Part shown: positions 8,754-16,227 of the stretch, piece by piece
How the letters are laid out: the number at the start of each line of letters is the position of its first letter
Numbering within the stretch: the first letter of the stretch is position 1
From: Dechloromonas sp. Dech2017
Lineage (GTDB): Bacteria > Pseudomonadota > Gammaproteobacteria > Burkholderiales > Rhodocyclaceae
Assembly (NCBI GenBank): GCA_009469585.1
Contig: SSXW01000028.1
Location: forward strand, 1 to 44,675
Reading direction: 5' to 3'
DNA length: 44,675 nt
Program-made: the position numbers and the translations under genes
Notes under the pieces: generated by a model
What the model was told of the DNA's origin: nothing
Databases searched by the model: none
The model's input: the letters and a program-made list of their open reading frames with translations, nothing else

Positions 8754-11700
8754 TCAGGCAGTGGCTTCGCCGATGACGTGGCGATCGGCGGAAACGAGGA
8801 TGACGTCGGGCCGGTCGGCGACGATTTCGGCGACATCGGCGAGCAGCAACTCGCCAGCCCCGGCCGGACCGAAGCGGAAGTCGGTGACGAAATCGACGTA
8901 GGGCAGCTCTTCGACGAAATCGAGCAGCGCCGAGCGGTAGAGGCGGCCGCCGAAATCGAGCGGCCGGCCGCTGGCAAAGGCCCAGGGCGACAGCGCCTCG
9001 ACCAGCGCGGCGTGCAGTTGCTGGCGGCTGTAGTCGAAAGGCAGCCCGGGGCGGAAGCGCACCTTGAAGTCGAGCCGTACCGCCAGGTAGTCCGGGTTGC
9101 GGACATGGACGACGACACCCGGCGCGGCATGGGCCTGGGCGTGCTCGCGCATGCGGGTCAGGGTGTCGAGATCGACCTTGGGCTGCAACAGGTCGGGCCG
9201 GTTGTGGTTGCTCAGGTCGGGCACGGCGACGACCAGGACATGGCCGGGCGCCGTCCACGCGCGGTCGCTGGCGTGCGGAATGCAGCGGACGCGATGGACA
9301 CCGGGAAAGGCTTCGAGCAGCAGGCGCTCGTAATCCCACGGCGTGATGCAGCGCTGGCGGTGACGCAGGCGCTCGGCAGCGCGGCGGCGGAGCATGGCGG
9401 GTGTTTCGCCGGCCCGGCCGCCAAACGTCGCATAAGGCTGCGTCACCTTCTTGAGCCCGGCGGGCGGCGCCAGCAGCTTGGCGACCGTGCCCGGGGGCAA
9501 TGTCTCGATCGGCGGCGGGCTGCCCGCGGGCCACTGGCGCACTGCCTCGACGGCGTTGGCGTGGACGCCGAGCAGCCGGCAGGCGGCGGCGCTGCCGCTG
9601 GCGATGCCGGCCTTGAGCCAGACCGTGCCAGTCGGCAGCCAGGTGTTGTCGGTGGTGGTCAGGCGCGACAGCACGATGCCGACCAGGCCGCTGGCGCGCA
9701 GGCCGCGCGTGGTGTCGAGGGCCAGTTCGTCGGGGGCGACGCGCCGCCAGTGGTTGCCGCAGAGCACCGACCAGTTGACCGGCTGGGCCGGCAGGTCGGG
9801 ATCGGCGCTGCCCTCGGCGACCTGCAGCAGCAGGTGGATGCTTTCGCCGGCGCCGACGCCAGCGATGCCGACGAGGAACTCGCCCTCGTCCGGGTAGGCC
9901 GGCAGCAGGCCCGGCTGCCGCTCGGCGACCCAGGCGAGGTCGCGGCGCAGGAAGGGATGCTCGCGGCGGGCGCCGAAGGCGCCGACGTGGAAGAACTGCA
10001 GGTCGGCCGCGGCGGCGAAGGCTTCGGCCGTGTCGCCGCGCAGGTCGGTGAGCGGCAGGCGGGCGCTGTAGTCGAGGCTGATCTCCTGCACGGTCGGCGT
10101 GTACGGCTCGTTGCGCGCCGTCTTGGGGTCGGCCATGACTTCCTTGCGGTAGTCGGCGTGCAGGAAATCCTCGATCAGGGCGAGGGTGACGAAGCCGGGG
10201 CGGACGGCCGGCGGCGGTGGCGGCTCGGCGCCGAAGAAGATCGGCTGGGCCATGAAGAATTTGGCCCCGATCCAGCGGCTGAAGGCATGGCCGCCCTTGA
10301 ACAGGTGGTAGCTCAAACCGAGCGGCGACGGCGGCGGCGGGCTGTAGGCGGGGGCGGTCGGGCTGAGCGTGGTGACGCCGTTGACCCGGTGCATGACATT
10401 CAACTCATGGCGGGTCTGCACCCCGGCCCCATCCTGGTAAACCAGGTTGGCGCGCACCCCGTCGGCGATGCTGGCGCGCCGGCTGTAGCCGCTGTACCAG
10501 TCGTCGAGACTGGCCGGCGCGCCCTGCCAGGTGACGGCGATGGACAGGCTGCCGAGCGGCTTGGCCAGGGCCTCCGGGCAACCGATCAGGAAGCGCGAGC
10601 CGGCCACCGGCTGTGGCCCGAAGGGCTGGAAGGCCTTTTTCGGGTTGAGGCTGCCGAAGTCGTTTTCGAGAATCAGGTCTTTTTTGCCGTTGACCGCGAC
10701 ATCGAGCTGGACACGGTCGACACGCAGGCCGGCCAGCGCCGCGTACAGCCCGCCGGCACCGGGCTTGAGCACGAACTGCACGGCCGGCAGCGCGGTGGCG
10801 TAGGCAGCGCCATGCAGCGCGGCAACGGCGTCGACCACCGCCGGTTCGCCGGCCGGCACGGTGAAGGCGAGCACGACCAGGCCGCCTTCGCTCGTCCCGG
10901 TCGGCGTGTACGGCCCCAGCCAGCCCTCGGGACCGGTCAGCCAGGCCTCCAGGCCGGCGCCGATCTGCGCCGCGCTCAGGCCGCTGGCGGCGAGGAAGGC
11001 GAGGTCGAGGCCGAGGCGGATGCGGCGCCGGCCTTCGGCCAGACGCAACAGCGACGAGGCAAAGGCGAAGCCGACCGGCGCCGCCGGCAGCCCGCCGTGA
11101 CCGAAGGCCGGCCACGACGGCCGGGCTTCGTCGAGCGCCTCGCCCAGGCCGTCGGCAGAATCGGCGAGCGGCGCGAAGTGCACACCGCTGCCGTCGCGAT
11201 AGACGCTGCGCAGGCCGGCCAGGCGCCCCTGGCCGATCACCGTCTGGCGCTGCGGCACATAGCGACGCTCGGCGCCCGCGCCATCCTTGCCGCCGGAAAA
11301 AACCATGGCGGGCGTGACGGCGAAGGGCGCGGCGCCTTTCTTGGCCTCCAGGCAGAGGTGGACGTGTTCGGGCTGGGCAGCCAGCGGCGTAAAGCCGAGG
11401 ACGCGCTCGAAATGAAAATCGAGATGGCGCTCGCCGAGCTGGTTGAGGGCCGCCCGGGCCGGCTCCAGCATGTCGAAAAAAGCGCCGAGCAGGCCGAGAT
11501 GGGGTGGCGTGGCGCCGTCGTCGGCCTCGACGCGGCTTTCGGCGTCGGCCGGGAAGAAGGCATCCCAGCGGCCCTCGGCCTGGCTGGGGTCGGCGGCGTA
11601 GAAGTTGAGCTGGGCGGCGAGGCGGCGGGCTTCGCCGACGCGCTCGGCCGGGGTCCGGGCATCGACCGGGGCGTAGGCCGGATCGAGCGCGGCCGGCGAA

Positions 11701-11762
11701 CGCTCGGCCTGGCTCTGGCCGAGGCGGGCGATGTCGTTCTGCAGGATGCGCTCGGCCGCCAT
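8754..11762 (-). CDS. Baseplate J / gp47-like wedge protein (Afp11/Pvc11-like)
   Basis: This 1002-aa protein starts at an ATG 6 bp after the gp25 gene ends. Its C-terminal third contains FGGRAGETPAMLRRRAAERLRHR, then a 'TPWDYERLLLEAFPGVHRVRC' stretch and a C-terminal PGVVVHVRNPDYLAVRLDFKV segment. This is the arrangement typical of gp47/baseplate-J superfamily proteins in contractile tails and eCIS (Afp11/Pvc11). The N-terminal part carries 'LNFY' and a long beta-rich region. Together with gp25 and the Afp12-like protein it would build the wedge ring that triggers sheath contraction. Size and gene order (gp25, gp47, Afp12-like) match eCIS clusters better than myophages, whose J proteins are much shorter. 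Confidence 0.85.
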   Translation of the reverse strand: MAAERILQNDIARLGQSQAERSPAALDPAYAPVDARTPAERVGEARRLAAQLNFYAADPSQAEGRWDAFFPADAESRVEADDGATPPHLGLLGAFFDMLEPARAALNQLGERHLDFHFERVLGFTPLAAQPEHVHLCLEAKKGAAPFAVTPAMVFSGGKDGAGAERRYVPQRQTVIGQGRLAGLRSVYRDGSGVHFAPLADSADGLGEALDEARPSWPAFGHGGLPAAPVGFAFASSLLRLAEGRRRIRLGLDLAFLAASGLSAAQIGAGLEAWLTGPEGWLGPYTPTGTSEGGLVVLAFTVPAGEPAVVDAVAALHGAAYATALPAVQFVLKPGAGGLYAALAGLRVDRVQLDVAVNGKKDLILENDFGSLNPKKAFQPFGPQPVAGSRFLIGCPEALAKPLGSLSIAVTWQGAPASLDDWYSGYSRRASIADGVRANLVYQDGAGVQTRHELNVMHRVNGVTTLSPTAPAYSPPPPSPLGLSYHLFKGGHAFSRWIGAKFFMAQPIFFGAEPPPPPAVRPGFVTLALIEDFLHADYRKEVMADPKTARNEPYTPTVQEISLDYSARLPLTDLRGDTAEAFAAAADLQFFHVGAFGARREHPFLRRDLAWVAERQPGLLPAYPDEGEFLVGIAGVGAGESIHLLLQVAEGSADPDLPAQPVNWSVLCGNHWRRVAPDELALDTTRGLRASGLVGIVLSRLTTTDNTWLPTGTVWLKAGIASGSAAACRLLGVHANAVEAVRQWPAGSPPPIETLPPGTVAKLLAPPAGLKKVTQPYATFGGRAGETPAMLRRRAAERLRHRQRCITPWDYERLLLEAFPGVHRVRCIPHASDRAWTAPGHVLVVAVPDLSNHNRPDLLQPKVDLDTLTRMREHAQAHAAPGVVVHVRNPDYLAVRLDFKVRFRPGLPFDYSRQQLHAALVEALSPWAFASGRPLDFGGRLYRSALLDFVEELPYVDFVTDFRFGPAGAGELLLADVAEIVADRPDVILVSADRHVIGEATA

Positions 11763-11768
11763 GCCCGG

Positions 11769-12215
11769 TCAGCCTCCGCCGGCCCGGACGACGGCGGCGC
11801 GGAGTTCGTTGCCGTCGGTCTTGTAGAAGGGAAAGACGAGATTGAAGCGCGAGTTGGTGGCGCGCACCTCGTAGTCGAGGCGGATGCTGAGCTGGCCGCT
11901 GTTGGCGTCCGGGCTGTCGACGGCCAGGGCGAGCACCTTGATGCGCGGCTCGTGGACCAGGATGGCGGTGCGGATGCGGTCGAGAAGCAGGGTGCGCAGC
12001 GTCGTGCTCATCGGCTCGAACATCAGTTCGTGCATGTCGAGGCCGTACTTGGGCGCGAACAGCCGTTCGCCGGCCGCTGTGCCGAACAAAATCTGCAGGC
12101 TCTCGTGGATGTCGGCCTCGTCGGCCACCATCACCGCGCCGCGCCCGGCGAAGCGCGGCGGGAAGCTCCAGCCGGTGCCGAGGAAGGATTCGTAGCGGTC
12201 GGCGGCGTCGCTCAT
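11769..12215 (-). CDS. gp25-like baseplate protein (Afp9/Pvc9-like)
   Basis: A 148-aa protein of the GPW/gp25 family. The ATG at 12215 gives MSDAADRYESFLGTGWSFPP, the usual start for this family ('...LGTGWSFPPxF'). It is followed by EADIHESLQILFGTAAGERLFAPKYG and a C-terminal LDYEVRATNSRFNLVFPFY. gp25 proteins form the sheath-initiating part of the wedge and contain the conserved EPR-like core; here HEPRIKVLAL is visible at about residues 97-106. A longer reading with nine extra residues begins inside the intergenic repeat and was rejected. The gene is 79 bp downstream of the PAAR gene, one of the longer gaps of the operon, and that gap contains a dispersed repeat copy. Confidence 0.9.
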   Translation of the reverse strand: MSDAADRYESFLGTGWSFPPRFAGRGAVMVADEADIHESLQILFGTAAGERLFAPKYGLDMHELMFEPMSTTLRTLLLDRIRTAILVHEPRIKVLALAVDSPDANSGQLSIRLDYEVRATNSRFNLVFPFYKTDGNELRAAVVRAGGG

Positions 12216-12247
12216 CGTTGGCCTCCGTCGGTCAGGCAGCAACTGCC

Positions 12248-12282
12248 GCGGTCAACCGGAAAAAGCGGCCAAAATCGAAATT
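12248..12282 (+). repeat. Dispersed repeat, copy B (between PAAR and gp25 genes)
   Basis: GCGGTCAACCGGAAAAAGCG, then GCCAAAATCGAAATT. Intergenic. Confidence 0.8.
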
Positions 12283-12294
12283 GCATGGCGGGCC

Positions 12295-12573
12295 TCATCC
12301 GATCACCACCGTCGGGCAGCCGACTGCCGCCGAGGCGCCGCACAGGCAGGCGTCGCCGACGCGCAGGGCGGGCCGGCCGGCGATCAGCACCGTGGCGCTG
12401 CCCATCGGGAAGGGGCTGACCGTCGGCTGGTGGCCGCTCGGCGGCAGCACGCAGGCGTGCAGGTCGCCGACCACCGCCGCCGGCTTGCCGCCGATCAGCA
12501 CGGTGGGCGAACCCGGCCCGGTGATCGTCCCGCCGTGGGTGCTGAGGTCGCCGACACAGGCTGCTGCGGGCAT
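12295..12573 (-). CDS. PAAR-domain spike tip protein
   Basis: A 92-aa protein with the repeated glycine/proline-rich pattern of PAAR proteins: TGPGSPTVLIGGKPAAVVGD, later SATVLIAGRPALRVGD, and a C-terminal CPTVVIG. Histidines and cysteines suitable for metal binding at the cone tip are present (the THGG, GDLHACV and ACLCG regions). PAAR proteins sharpen the VgrG-like spike and can carry effectors; this one has no extension, so it is a bare tip. A good AGGAG ribosome-binding site precedes the ATG. It follows the spike gene after 9 bp, the expected partner order. Confidence 0.93.
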   Translation of the reverse strand: MPAAACVGDLSTHGGTITGPGSPTVLIGGKPAAVVGDLHACVLPPSGHQPTVSPFPMGSATVLIAGRPALRVGDACLCGASAAVGCPTVVIG

Positions 12574-12582
12574 CTTCGTCTC

Positions 12583-14307
12583 CTAGTTGATCTGGACCAG
12601 GGCGCCGGACAGCTTGGCCGTCCCACCGCCCTTCAGTTCGGCGCTGGCCCCGCCTTCCAGCTTGAGGTCGCTGCCGGCCTTGATCTCGAAGGCGGCCGAC
12701 GCTTCCATCCTGGTCTCGGTGCCGGCCTTCCAGGCGATGGCCTTGGCGCTTTCGAGGCGGATGCCGTCGGCGTCGAGGACGATCTTGTTGCCGTTCTGGT
12801 CGGCCAGGGTCAGCGACTTGCCGTCCTCGTCGAGGGCGATCGAATTGCCGGCAGGCGTGTCCAGGGTCATGACGATCTTTTCGTCGTTGAAATGCAGGCG
12901 CATGCCGGAACGGGTCTTCAGCAGCTTCTCGTGGTTGTCGTCGGAGCCTGGCAGCGGCGCAGCCTTGGCGCTGCTGTGCAGCATGCCGAGGATGACCGGA
13001 TGGCGCGGGTCGTCGTCGAGGAAGCCGACCGTGACCTCGTCGCCGATCTCCGGCCGGAAGAAAAAGCCGCGGTCGTCGCCGGCATCGAGGCTGGCCACCC
13101 GCGCCCACAGACCGTCGCCGGACAGGCCGAGGAGCGGCAGCCTGACCCGCACGCGGTGCTCGCCGGCCGGGTCCTCGTTGCTGGTGACGACGCCGATCTG
13201 CAGGCCGGCAACGCCGGGCAGCAGGCGGTTGGCCGCGGCCTTGCCGGCCGGCAGCTGGGCGACACCGCCGACCTGGACATGCGTCTTCCAGCCCTGGACC
13301 AGGCTGAACTCATGGCGCACGCCGGTGACCAGCGCCTGGCCGTCGAAGCGCCGGCCCAGCCCGGCCAGCGCGACGACGACGCCGGGCTTGACGGTGGCGA
13401 TGCCCTGGCACTTGCCGCGGCCGCTGACCTGGTCGAGCCGCCGACCGAGCGCGATGCCGTCCACCCAGGCCTGGGCCTCGGCTTCCGGCAGCGCCGGGTG
13501 GCGCACGTCGAAGGGGCGGTCGGCAACGCCGGCCAGCTCGGCGCTGCTCAGGTTGCCCGGCGCCGCCAGCGACGGCGCGGCGGCTTCGACCTCGACCAGT
13601 TCCTGGCTGGCCGGGTCCCAACTGGCGCCCTTGACGGCCGGGTGCTGCAGGCGGGCGTCGATCTCGCCCTCGAATTCGAGCAGCGTGGCGCCGTGCTGCA
13701 GCGTGCACACCGGAGCGCCGGCCAGCGCCGGCTTCCTGACCACGACTTTCTCGCCCTCGCACCACACCAGCTGGCCGTTGGCCCGGGCCCGGGCGAGCAG
13801 GAAATCCCAGTCGGTGCTCTGGTATTGCAGCGTCTGCGGGTGCTTCACTGTCGTCGCCTCGACCTCGGCGCCGACGCCGGCCGCCCCGAGCAGGGCTTCG
13901 ATGATCTCGCTGTCGCTCTGCTCGAAATAGTCGGTCGACCGGCTGGCGACGCTCAGCTTCATCGCCGCGTGCCGGCAATCGACGACCAGTTGCGAGGCGG
14001 CGGCCTCGCGCACCTTCACCCCCTGGCGCACGACGGTGCCGATGAACAGCGAGACGCTGTCGCGCCCGGCCCCGGCCAGGATCTCGATGCGCTGGCCGGG
14101 CGTGAACAACTCGCCGTCGCTGAGCGGAAAGCGCCCGGTGGCGGCGGCGCCGTCGACGTAGACCAGGCGGGCCGAGGCGATGCGGTTGGCGGCCAGGCTG
14201 ACGCTGACCGCCAGCAACTGGTGCTCGCGCGGCACGACCTCGCCGCCGGCCTTGACGGTGAATTCGCGGTGTTCTGCGGCGATCGGCAGTGCGCGGGTTT
14301 CCGGCAT
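12583..14307 (-). CDS. VgrG-like spike protein (Afp8/Pvc8-like)
   Basis: A 574-aa spike protein. The first 360 residues look like the gp27-like hub (for example STDWDFLLARARANGQLVW at about 165-183). A gp5-type OB-fold follows at about residues 370-450, with IGVVTSNEDPAGEHRVRVRL, GDGLWARV and the diagnostic IGDEVTVGFLDDDPRHPVILG. The C-terminal 110 residues are a beta-helix-like repeat (GNSIALDEDGKSLTL, GNKIVLDADGIRLES and so on) that ends without an extra effector domain. It would form the central spike capped by the PAAR protein encoded next. T6SS VgrG proteins share the fold, but no T6SS genes (tssJ, tssL, tssM or icmF) are present, which supports an eCIS spike. Confidence 0.93.
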   Translation of the reverse strand: MPETRALPIAAEHREFTVKAGGEVVPREHQLLAVSVSLAANRIASARLVYVDGAAATGRFPLSDGELFTPGQRIEILAGAGRDSVSLFIGTVVRQGVKVREAAASQLVVDCRHAAMKLSVASRSTDYFEQSDSEIIEALLGAAGVGAEVEATTVKHPQTLQYQSTDWDFLLARARANGQLVWCEGEKVVVRKPALAGAPVCTLQHGATLLEFEGEIDARLQHPAVKGASWDPASQELVEVEAAAPSLAAPGNLSSAELAGVADRPFDVRHPALPEAEAQAWVDGIALGRRLDQVSGRGKCQGIATVKPGVVVALAGLGRRFDGQALVTGVRHEFSLVQGWKTHVQVGGVAQLPAGKAAANRLLPGVAGLQIGVVTSNEDPAGEHRVRVRLPLLGLSGDGLWARVASLDAGDDRGFFFRPEIGDEVTVGFLDDDPRHPVILGMLHSSAKAAPLPGSDDNHEKLLKTRSGMRLHFNDEKIVMTLDTPAGNSIALDEDGKSLTLADQNGNKIVLDADGIRLESAKAIAWKAGTETRMEASAAFEIKAGSDLKLEGGASAELKGGGTAKLSGALVQIN

Positions 14308-14310
14308 GGG

Positions 14311-15024
14311 CTATTTGGCGAGCGGCGGAAAGAAGATTTCGGTGCCCGGCGCGATCTGCCGGAAGTCGTCCAGCCCGTTGGCCTCGGCCACCCGCAGGTA
14401 GAGGCCGGGGTCGCCGTAGATGGCGGTGCACAGCGCCGGCAGGCGGTCGCCGGCCTTGAAGATGCGGCGATGGGTGAGGTCGGGCGACTGGTCCTGGGCC
14501 ATGGCGACGCGCGTCTGGTCGTCGGAATTGTCGGTGAAGGCGGCGGTGATCACGGCGCGCAAGGGCACGCCGTCGGGGCGGAACAGCTTGTAGGCGATCG
14601 AGGCGCTCTTCAGCACGCAGCGCTTGACCTGCAGCGTGCCCCAGACGATCTTCAGATAGTTGGGGCGGTGGATGTCGCCGTTGTAGCCGGTCACCGTCTG
14701 GAACTGGTGCACCGCACTCTGCACATCGAGCGGCTGGCCGTTGGCGCCGGTGCCGTCGAGGAAGAAGGTCAGCGTCAGGTCGCCCGGCTTGATCTTCTTG
14801 AACTCCATGCGGCTGTTGGTCGTCCCCGCCCCCTGCGCGGCGTCGTACTCGACCTCGTAGCCGAGGGTGATCTCGGCCGGATTGACGTAGGCGGCGAAGC
14901 TGTCGACAGGCGGGTCGCTGTAGTCGGGCTGGGTATGGGCGAGGATGGTCAGCTTTTCCAGCTGCCCCTTGTCCAGCTCCTGGATGATGGACTGGATGCC
15001 GCTGCCCAGGCCGCTGGCGATCAT
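14311..15024 (-). CDS. Tube/baseplate adaptor with C-terminal LysM-like domain (Afp7/Pvc7-like)
   Basis: A 237-aa protein. The ATG at 15024 is chosen because it starts 2 bp after the stop of the small DUF5908 gene and gives MIASGLGSGIQSIIQELDKG, whereas a longer reading has an implausible Arg/Pro-rich leader. The body contains VNPAEITLGYEVEYD, FKKIKPGDLTLTFFLDGTG and RPNYLKIVWGTLQVK, typical of gp53/LysM-type CIS tube-associated proteins. The C-terminal 55 residues (HRRIFKAGDRLPALCTAIYG ... IAPGTEIFFPPL) form a LysM-like module. In Afp/PVC this protein joins the inner tube to the baseplate hub. Identification by sequence pattern and gene order is strong. Confidence 0.87.
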   Translation of the reverse strand: MIASGLGSGIQSIIQELDKGQLEKLTILAHTQPDYSDPPVDSFAAYVNPAEITLGYEVEYDAAQGAGTTNSRMEFKKIKPGDLTLTFFLDGTGANGQPLDVQSAVHQFQTVTGYNGDIHRPNYLKIVWGTLQVKRCVLKSASIAYKLFRPDGVPLRAVITAAFTDNSDDQTRVAMAQDQSPDLTHRRIFKAGDRLPALCTAIYGDPGLYLRVAEANGLDDFRQIAPGTEIFFPPLAK

Positions 15025-15026
15025 GG

Positions 15027-15188
15027 TCAGGGTTCCTCCCGGTCGCGCAGGATCTCCAGCACGCGGGCGACGCATTCCTCGACCAGCACCTGACGGTCGC
15101 CGACCGGTGCCGCCGGGCTGTTGTCGCCGCCGGCCTCGCGGTTGCCGACTTCGACCGAGATGACCACTTCATCGATGATGATGGGCAT
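15027..15188 (-). CDS. Small DUF5908-family eCIS protein
   Basis: A 53-aa protein found by reading the gap between the second tube gene and the LysM-type gene. It begins MPIIIDEVVISVEV and ends LVEECVARVLEILRDREEP. Small proteins with an 'MPIEIRELxIxVxV' opening and a C-terminal 'xxxLIxECVxxVLxIL' helix occur at exactly this place in eCIS operons and are called DUF5908. Their role is unknown; the shape suggests a beta-strand plus amphipathic helix, possibly a chaperone or assembly factor. It starts 9 bp after the tube gene stop and its own stop lies 2 bp before the next ATG, so it is firmly embedded in the operon. It is easily missed by automatic calling because of its length. Confidence 0.85.
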   Translation of the reverse strand: MPIIIDEVVISVEVGNREAGGDNSPAAPVGDRQVLVEECVARVLEILRDREEP

Positions 15189-15197
15189 GGGCGCCTC

Positions 15198-15641
15198 CTA
15201 TCCCTTGTCGACGGTGAAATACTGGTAGGCGAGCTGCATCGACTCGACGGCATAGACGTTGCTGCTGGCGTTGAGGTCGGCCACCGCCCACTTGGTCGGC
15301 CAGGCGCCGATGACGTGCCAGGTCATCAGCGGCTCGTGCGACTCGTTGAGCAGGTGGATATCGACGTTGCTCGGCTTGATGGCGTAATCGACGATGCTCT
15401 CCTTGATCCACTTCCACACGCCGGAATCCTTGAGCAGGCCGCGCTTGAGCACCAGTTCGGGATACTTGGCCCGGGTCGGGTACTTCTGCACGAAGCGGTT
15501 CTCGCCGCCCTCGGCCACTTCCTCGCTGCCCATCTCGACGGCCAGCCCGCCGACCTCGGTGAAGCGCGTGTCGCCATGGTTGCCGAGGCCGATGAACTCG
15601 ACCTTGAAGTGGAAGCCGACCGGCGGGTAGAACTGGGCCAT
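15198..15641 (-). CDS. Second tube-type protein (Afp5/Pvc5-like)
   Basis: A 147-aa Hcp/gp19-like tube protein. It starts MAQFYPPVGFHFKVEFIGLG, contains TRFTEVGGLAVEMGSEEV and YPELVLKRGLLKDSGVWKWI, and ends with a DLNASSNVYAVESMQLAYQY beta-hairpin, the same layout as the first tube protein encoded upstream. Afp5-like paralogues usually form the specialised tube layer next to the baseplate rather than the bulk tube. The ATG has an AGGA sequence upstream. The DUF5908 and LysM-type genes follow immediately, as expected for the baseplate-proximal tube subunit. Confidence 0.9.
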   Translation of the reverse strand: MAQFYPPVGFHFKVEFIGLGNHGDTRFTEVGGLAVEMGSEEVAEGGENRFVQKYPTRAKYPELVLKRGLLKDSGVWKWIKESIVDYAIKPSNVDIHLLNESHEPLMTWHVIGAWPTKWAVADLNASSNVYAVESMQLAYQYFTVDKG

Positions 15642-15755
15642 GGATATTTTCCTATGCCATTTCCGGGTCAGTCATGACGCGAAGACGAGCCGATGACAGT
15701 GCACCCGGCACGGCGAGGCGAAGTCGACAAAGTCAGGGCTGGTCCGGACATGGCA

Positions 15756-16190
15756 TCAGCCGTTCTGCACTTCCAGGCCCTCATGGGCCAGTTCGATCGA
15801 CTCGATCGCCACCTCGTTGCCCGAGGCCTTGAGGGCCGGCCCCTCGACCTTGACCGGGAAGGCGTTGATCGCCTTCCAGACCATCACCGGGTTGTGGCTC
15901 TCGTCGAGCAGGCTGATGGTCAGGTCGCGGCGCTCGACGGTGTTCAGCTTGATGGTCGACAACCACTTGAAGAAGTCGTTGTCGGCCTTGATCACACCGC
16001 GCTTCAGCGTGATGTTGCTGAACTTGCGCAGGCCGGGCATCTTGATCGACGAGTATTCCATGAAGGAACCGTCGCGGTACTCGATGGCCTGGTTTTCCTG
16101 GGTCAGGCCGGTGACCTCGGAAAAGCCGATGCGGGTGCCGCCCCACTCGACGCGGAAGTGGAAGACGGGCAAGGGATATTGGGCAGGCAT
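15756..16190 (-). CDS. Major inner tube protein (Afp1/Pvc1-like)
   Basis: A 144-aa phage-tail-tube/Hcp-like protein. It reads MPAQYPLPVFHFRVEWGGTR, then GFSEVTGLTQENQAIEYRDG, KFSNITLKRGVIKADNDFF, and a C-terminal GNEVAIESIELAHEGLEV. The two antiparallel strands 'FHFRVEW' and 'VAIESIELAHEGL' with the 'GLTxExxxIEYRDG' loop are the family hallmarks. It would form the hexameric inner tube filled with cargo. The gene lies 37 bp after the sheath gene, with an AAAGGA ribosome-binding site; sheath-then-tube order and two tube paralogues fit a short-form eCIS. Confidence 0.92.
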   Translation of the reverse strand: MPAQYPLPVFHFRVEWGGTRIGFSEVTGLTQENQAIEYRDGSFMEYSSIKMPGLRKFSNITLKRGVIKADNDFFKWLSTIKLNTVERRDLTISLLDESHNPVMVWKAINAFPVKVEGPALKASGNEVAIESIELAHEGLEVQNG

Positions 16191-16227
16191 GTTGGGTTTC
16201 CTTTCGCGTTGGCGTTAGCGTGTGCGC

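Noticed and set aside
8778..12419. 1213-codon plus-strand open frame opposite gp47 and gp25
   Set aside because: Antisense shadow; the minus-strand frame has clear baseplate motifs.
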